Source of the DNA: an uncultured Roseobacter sp.
GTDB lineage: Bacteria; Pseudomonadota; Alphaproteobacteria; Rhodobacterales; Rhodobacteraceae
Length of the DNA stretch: 64,000 bases
Assembly: GCF_947499265.1 (NCBI RefSeq)
Contig: NZ_CANMNK010000002.1
Coordinates: 124,001-188,000, forward strand
Direction of reading: 5' to 3'
The notes under the pieces are model-generated. The model was not told the origin of the DNA. It did no database searches and was given only the letters and a program-made list of their open reading frames with translations. Shown here one piece after another: positions 62,322 to 64,000 of this stretch. The stretch's first letter is position 1. Each line of letters starts with the position of its first letter. A program made the translations under genes and the position numbers.

Positions 62322-63614
62322 TCAGCTTGTGGCTTTGGCCAAGGCCTGATCCAGATCGGCAATCAGATCATCGGCGTTCTCCGTGCCGATGGAAATGCGC
62401 ACCACACCGGGGCCGGCCCCTGCGGCCTCCTGCTGTTCAGCGGTCAGCTGTCGGTGGGTGGTGGAGGCAGAGTGGATCACCAGGCTGCGGGTGTCGCCGA
62501 GGTTGGCCACATGGCTGAAGATTTCCAGCGCGTTGACGAATTTCACGCAAGCCTCATAGCCGCCCTTGATCGCGAAGGTGAAGAGCCCGCCCGCACCTTT
62601 GGGGCAGATCTTCTTGACCCGGTCATGGTAGGGCGACGACTTCAAACCGGCGTAGGTCACGTAGTCCACGCGGGGATCTTTCTCCAGCCAGCCCGCCACC
62701 GTTTCGGCGTTCTCCACATGACGCTCCATGCGCAATGACAATGTTTCCGTGCCCATCAGCGTGTAATGCGCGGCCTGCGGGTTCATCGTCATGCCGAGGT
62801 CTCGCAGCCCTATGGCGATGGAGTGGAAGGTGAAGGCGAGGGGGCCAAAGGTCTCGTGGAACTTCAGCCCGTGATAGGCAGGCTCCGGCTGGCTGAGCGA
62901 GGGGAACTTGTCATTCGCGGACCAGTCGAATTTGCCTGAATCCACCACGCAGCCGCCGGTCACAGTGCCATTGCCGGTCAGGTATTTGGTGGTGGAATGC
63001 ACGACCAGCGTCGCGCCATGTTCAATCGGGCGGCAGAGGTAGGGCGTGGCGGAGGTATTGTCGACGATCAGCGGAATGCCCGCGGCATCGGAGATTTTCG
63101 AGATCGCGTCGAGATCGGTGATATAGCCGCCCGGATTGGCGATGGCTTCGCAGAACACCGCCCGCGTGTCGTCGTTGATCGCCGCTTTGACCGCGTCCAG
63201 ATCGTCGAAATCAACGAAAGTGGCTTCCCAGCCAAACCGTTTGATCGTGTGCGAGAATTGCGTGACCGTGCCACCATAAAGCCGGGTAGAAACCACGATG
63301 TTCTTGCCCGGCATCATCAGTGGGAAAAGCGCCATGATCTGGGCGGCGTGGCCCGAGGAACAGCAGGCCGCTCCAACGCCCCCTTCGAGGGTGGCGATCC
63401 GTTCCTGCAGCACGGCGACCGTCGGGTTGGTCAGGCGTGAATAGATGAACCCGACTTCCTGCAGATTAAACAGCGCCGCCGCATGATCCGCATCGCGGAA
63501 TACGTAGGCTGTGGTCTGGTAGATCGGCGTCTGGCGGGCACCGGTTGCCGGGTCGGGGCGCGCGCCTGCGTGAATTTGCAGGGTGTCAAAGCCATAGCTG
63601 GGGCCGTCTGTCAT
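62322..63614 (-). CDS. metY: O-acetylhomoserine aminocarboxypropyltransferase (MetY-type)
   Basis: A 430-residue PLP enzyme of the Cys/Met metabolism family that makes homocysteine or methionine from O-acetylhomoserine and sulfide or methanethiol. The PLP-binding Lys lies in HSTTKYLTGNGTVTGG; FIYSRLTNPTVAVLQ and YQTTAYVF fit MetY (about 430 residues) rather than the shorter MetB/MetC. AGGAGGAAC precedes the ATG. Confidence 0.94.
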   Translation of the reverse strand: MTDGPSYGFDTLQIHAGARPDPATGARQTPIYQTTAYVFRDADHAAALFNLQEVGFIYSRLTNPTVAVLQERIATLEGGVGAACCSSGHAAQIMALFPLMMPGKNIVVSTRLYGGTVTQFSHTIKRFGWEATFVDFDDLDAVKAAINDDTRAVFCEAIANPGGYITDLDAISKISDAAGIPLIVDNTSATPYLCRPIEHGATLVVHSTTKYLTGNGTVTGGCVVDSGKFDWSANDKFPSLSQPEPAYHGLKFHETFGPLAFTFHSIAIGLRDLGMTMNPQAAHYTLMGTETLSLRMERHVENAETVAGWLEKDPRVDYVTYAGLKSSPYHDRVKKICPKGAGGLFTFAIKGGYEACVKFVNALEIFSHVANLGDTRSLVIHSASTTHRQLTAEQQEAAGAGPGVVRISIGTENADDLIADLDQALAKATS

Positions 63615-63698
63615 GGGGTTCCTCCTGAGGACTTATTTGCCCATATCGTTAGGCGAAGGGGGCAGAGCATACAAGGGCGGCTGCTCTGCCCCCGTCTG

Positions 63699-64000
63699 TC
63701 AGCGCATCCAGAAGCCCGCGGATTTGATCCGGTTCCGGATCGCAGCTTCGCGGCGCGGCAGGTTGTCCTGATCGAAGAGCGCGCGCACCTTCGCGCCGCG
63801 CCCCTGATAGACGTTACGCTTGATCGGCTCATGCGCCTTGAGCAGCTTTTTGAGTTTATTGGGGGCCGCGACCTCTTCCAGGACCTTGATCACGTGGTCG
63901 CTTTCGCGGGCATAGAGCAGCGGGAACATGCGGTAGTGGCAACTCACGGTGCCGTCCAGCAATCCAGCGGGTAGGGTGTCACGCCCGCCGCCAAGCGCAT
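63699..64000 (-). CDS. Hypothetical protein, C-terminal part (cut by window end)
   Basis: The last 99 or so residues of a minus-strand protein whose start lies beyond the window. The frame stays open to position 64000 (GGGRDTLPAGLLDGTVSCHY; RMFPLLYARESDHVIKVLEE; AHEPIKRNVYQGRGAKVRAL). I do not recognise it with certainty; the rhodobacterial DUF6478 family is a possible match. It ends in RNRIKSAGFWMR. It is upstream of metY on the same strand with an 84-bp gap. Confidence 0.6.
   Translation of the reverse strand, partial: ALGGGRDTLPAGLLDGTVSCHYRMFPLLYARESDHVIKVLEEVAAPNKLKKLLKAHEPIKRNVYQGRGAKVRALFDQDNLPRREAAIRNRIKSAGFWMR

Overview
The window is chromosomal DNA of an alphaproteobacterium, most likely the Roseobacter group of the Rhodobacteraceae. 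Supporting signs: GC-rich genes, frequent ATGA stop/start overlaps, a VPLPA-type C-terminal sorting signal, an Anbu protease operon, an nrdR-ribD pair, an mmcB gene with an alphaproteobacterial LexA box, and a tRNA-His that lacks G-1 and carries A73. The species cannot be read from the sequence. There is no IS element, integrase, rRNA operon or CRISPR array.

Layout. 1-9315: housekeeping genes (Nudix fragment, hrpB, meaB, rpmB, sirtuin, LysR/nitrilase pair, infA-maf-RNase G-yacG). 9352-13305: minus-strand Anbu operon (ATP-grasp, alpha-E, transglutaminase, Anbu), then tRNA-Phe. 13690-26046: accessory segment with long gene-poor stretches. It holds (a) a VPLPA-CTERM surface protein, (b) a tightly coupled four-gene set (phosphodiesterase-TPR, AMP-ligase, GNAT, acyl carrier protein), (c) a probably frameshifted XRE regulator, and (d) a set made of a Gly-rich bacteriocin-like small protein, a 54-residue two-helix membrane protein and two M16 metalloprotease-family proteins, with strong RNA hairpins between the small genes. 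(b) and (d) are the best candidates for undescribed systems.

26047-36289: hlyU-yjbQ, nrdR-ribD, then capsule genes kpsC-wza-kpsS on the opposite strand, then ribE-ribB-ribH-nusB. Riboflavin synthesis is therefore split around a capsule export/Kdo-linker locus. 36290-41908: a 37-codon gene, mmcB with an SOS box, tRNA-His, a divergent pair whose start codons overlap (DUF6476-like/rluD), rpoH behind an almost ideal sigma-32 promoter, and a membrane gene whose 3' end runs into pepF. 41725-48380: a compact minus-strand run (SCP2, hydrolase, DNA exonuclease, ATP-dependent DNA ligase, amidohydrolase, PepF). 48452-53442: TPR protein, SUV3-like helicase, S4 protein, FdxA, CarD. 53494-64000: cobS/cobT, KefC-like antiporter, Lrp regulator/hppD, a large PilM/PilP-like hybrid membrane protein, a SIMPL protein, metY, and an unnamed gene cut by the window end.

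Working together: cobS/cobT finish cobalamin, which a MeaB partner mutase would use; the rib genes make flavin; kpsC/kpsS/wza build and export a Kdo-linked capsule; mmcB and the ligase/exonuclease pair serve DNA repair; rpoH probably feeds back on itself. All functions are inferred from motifs and family knowledge; no searches were run.
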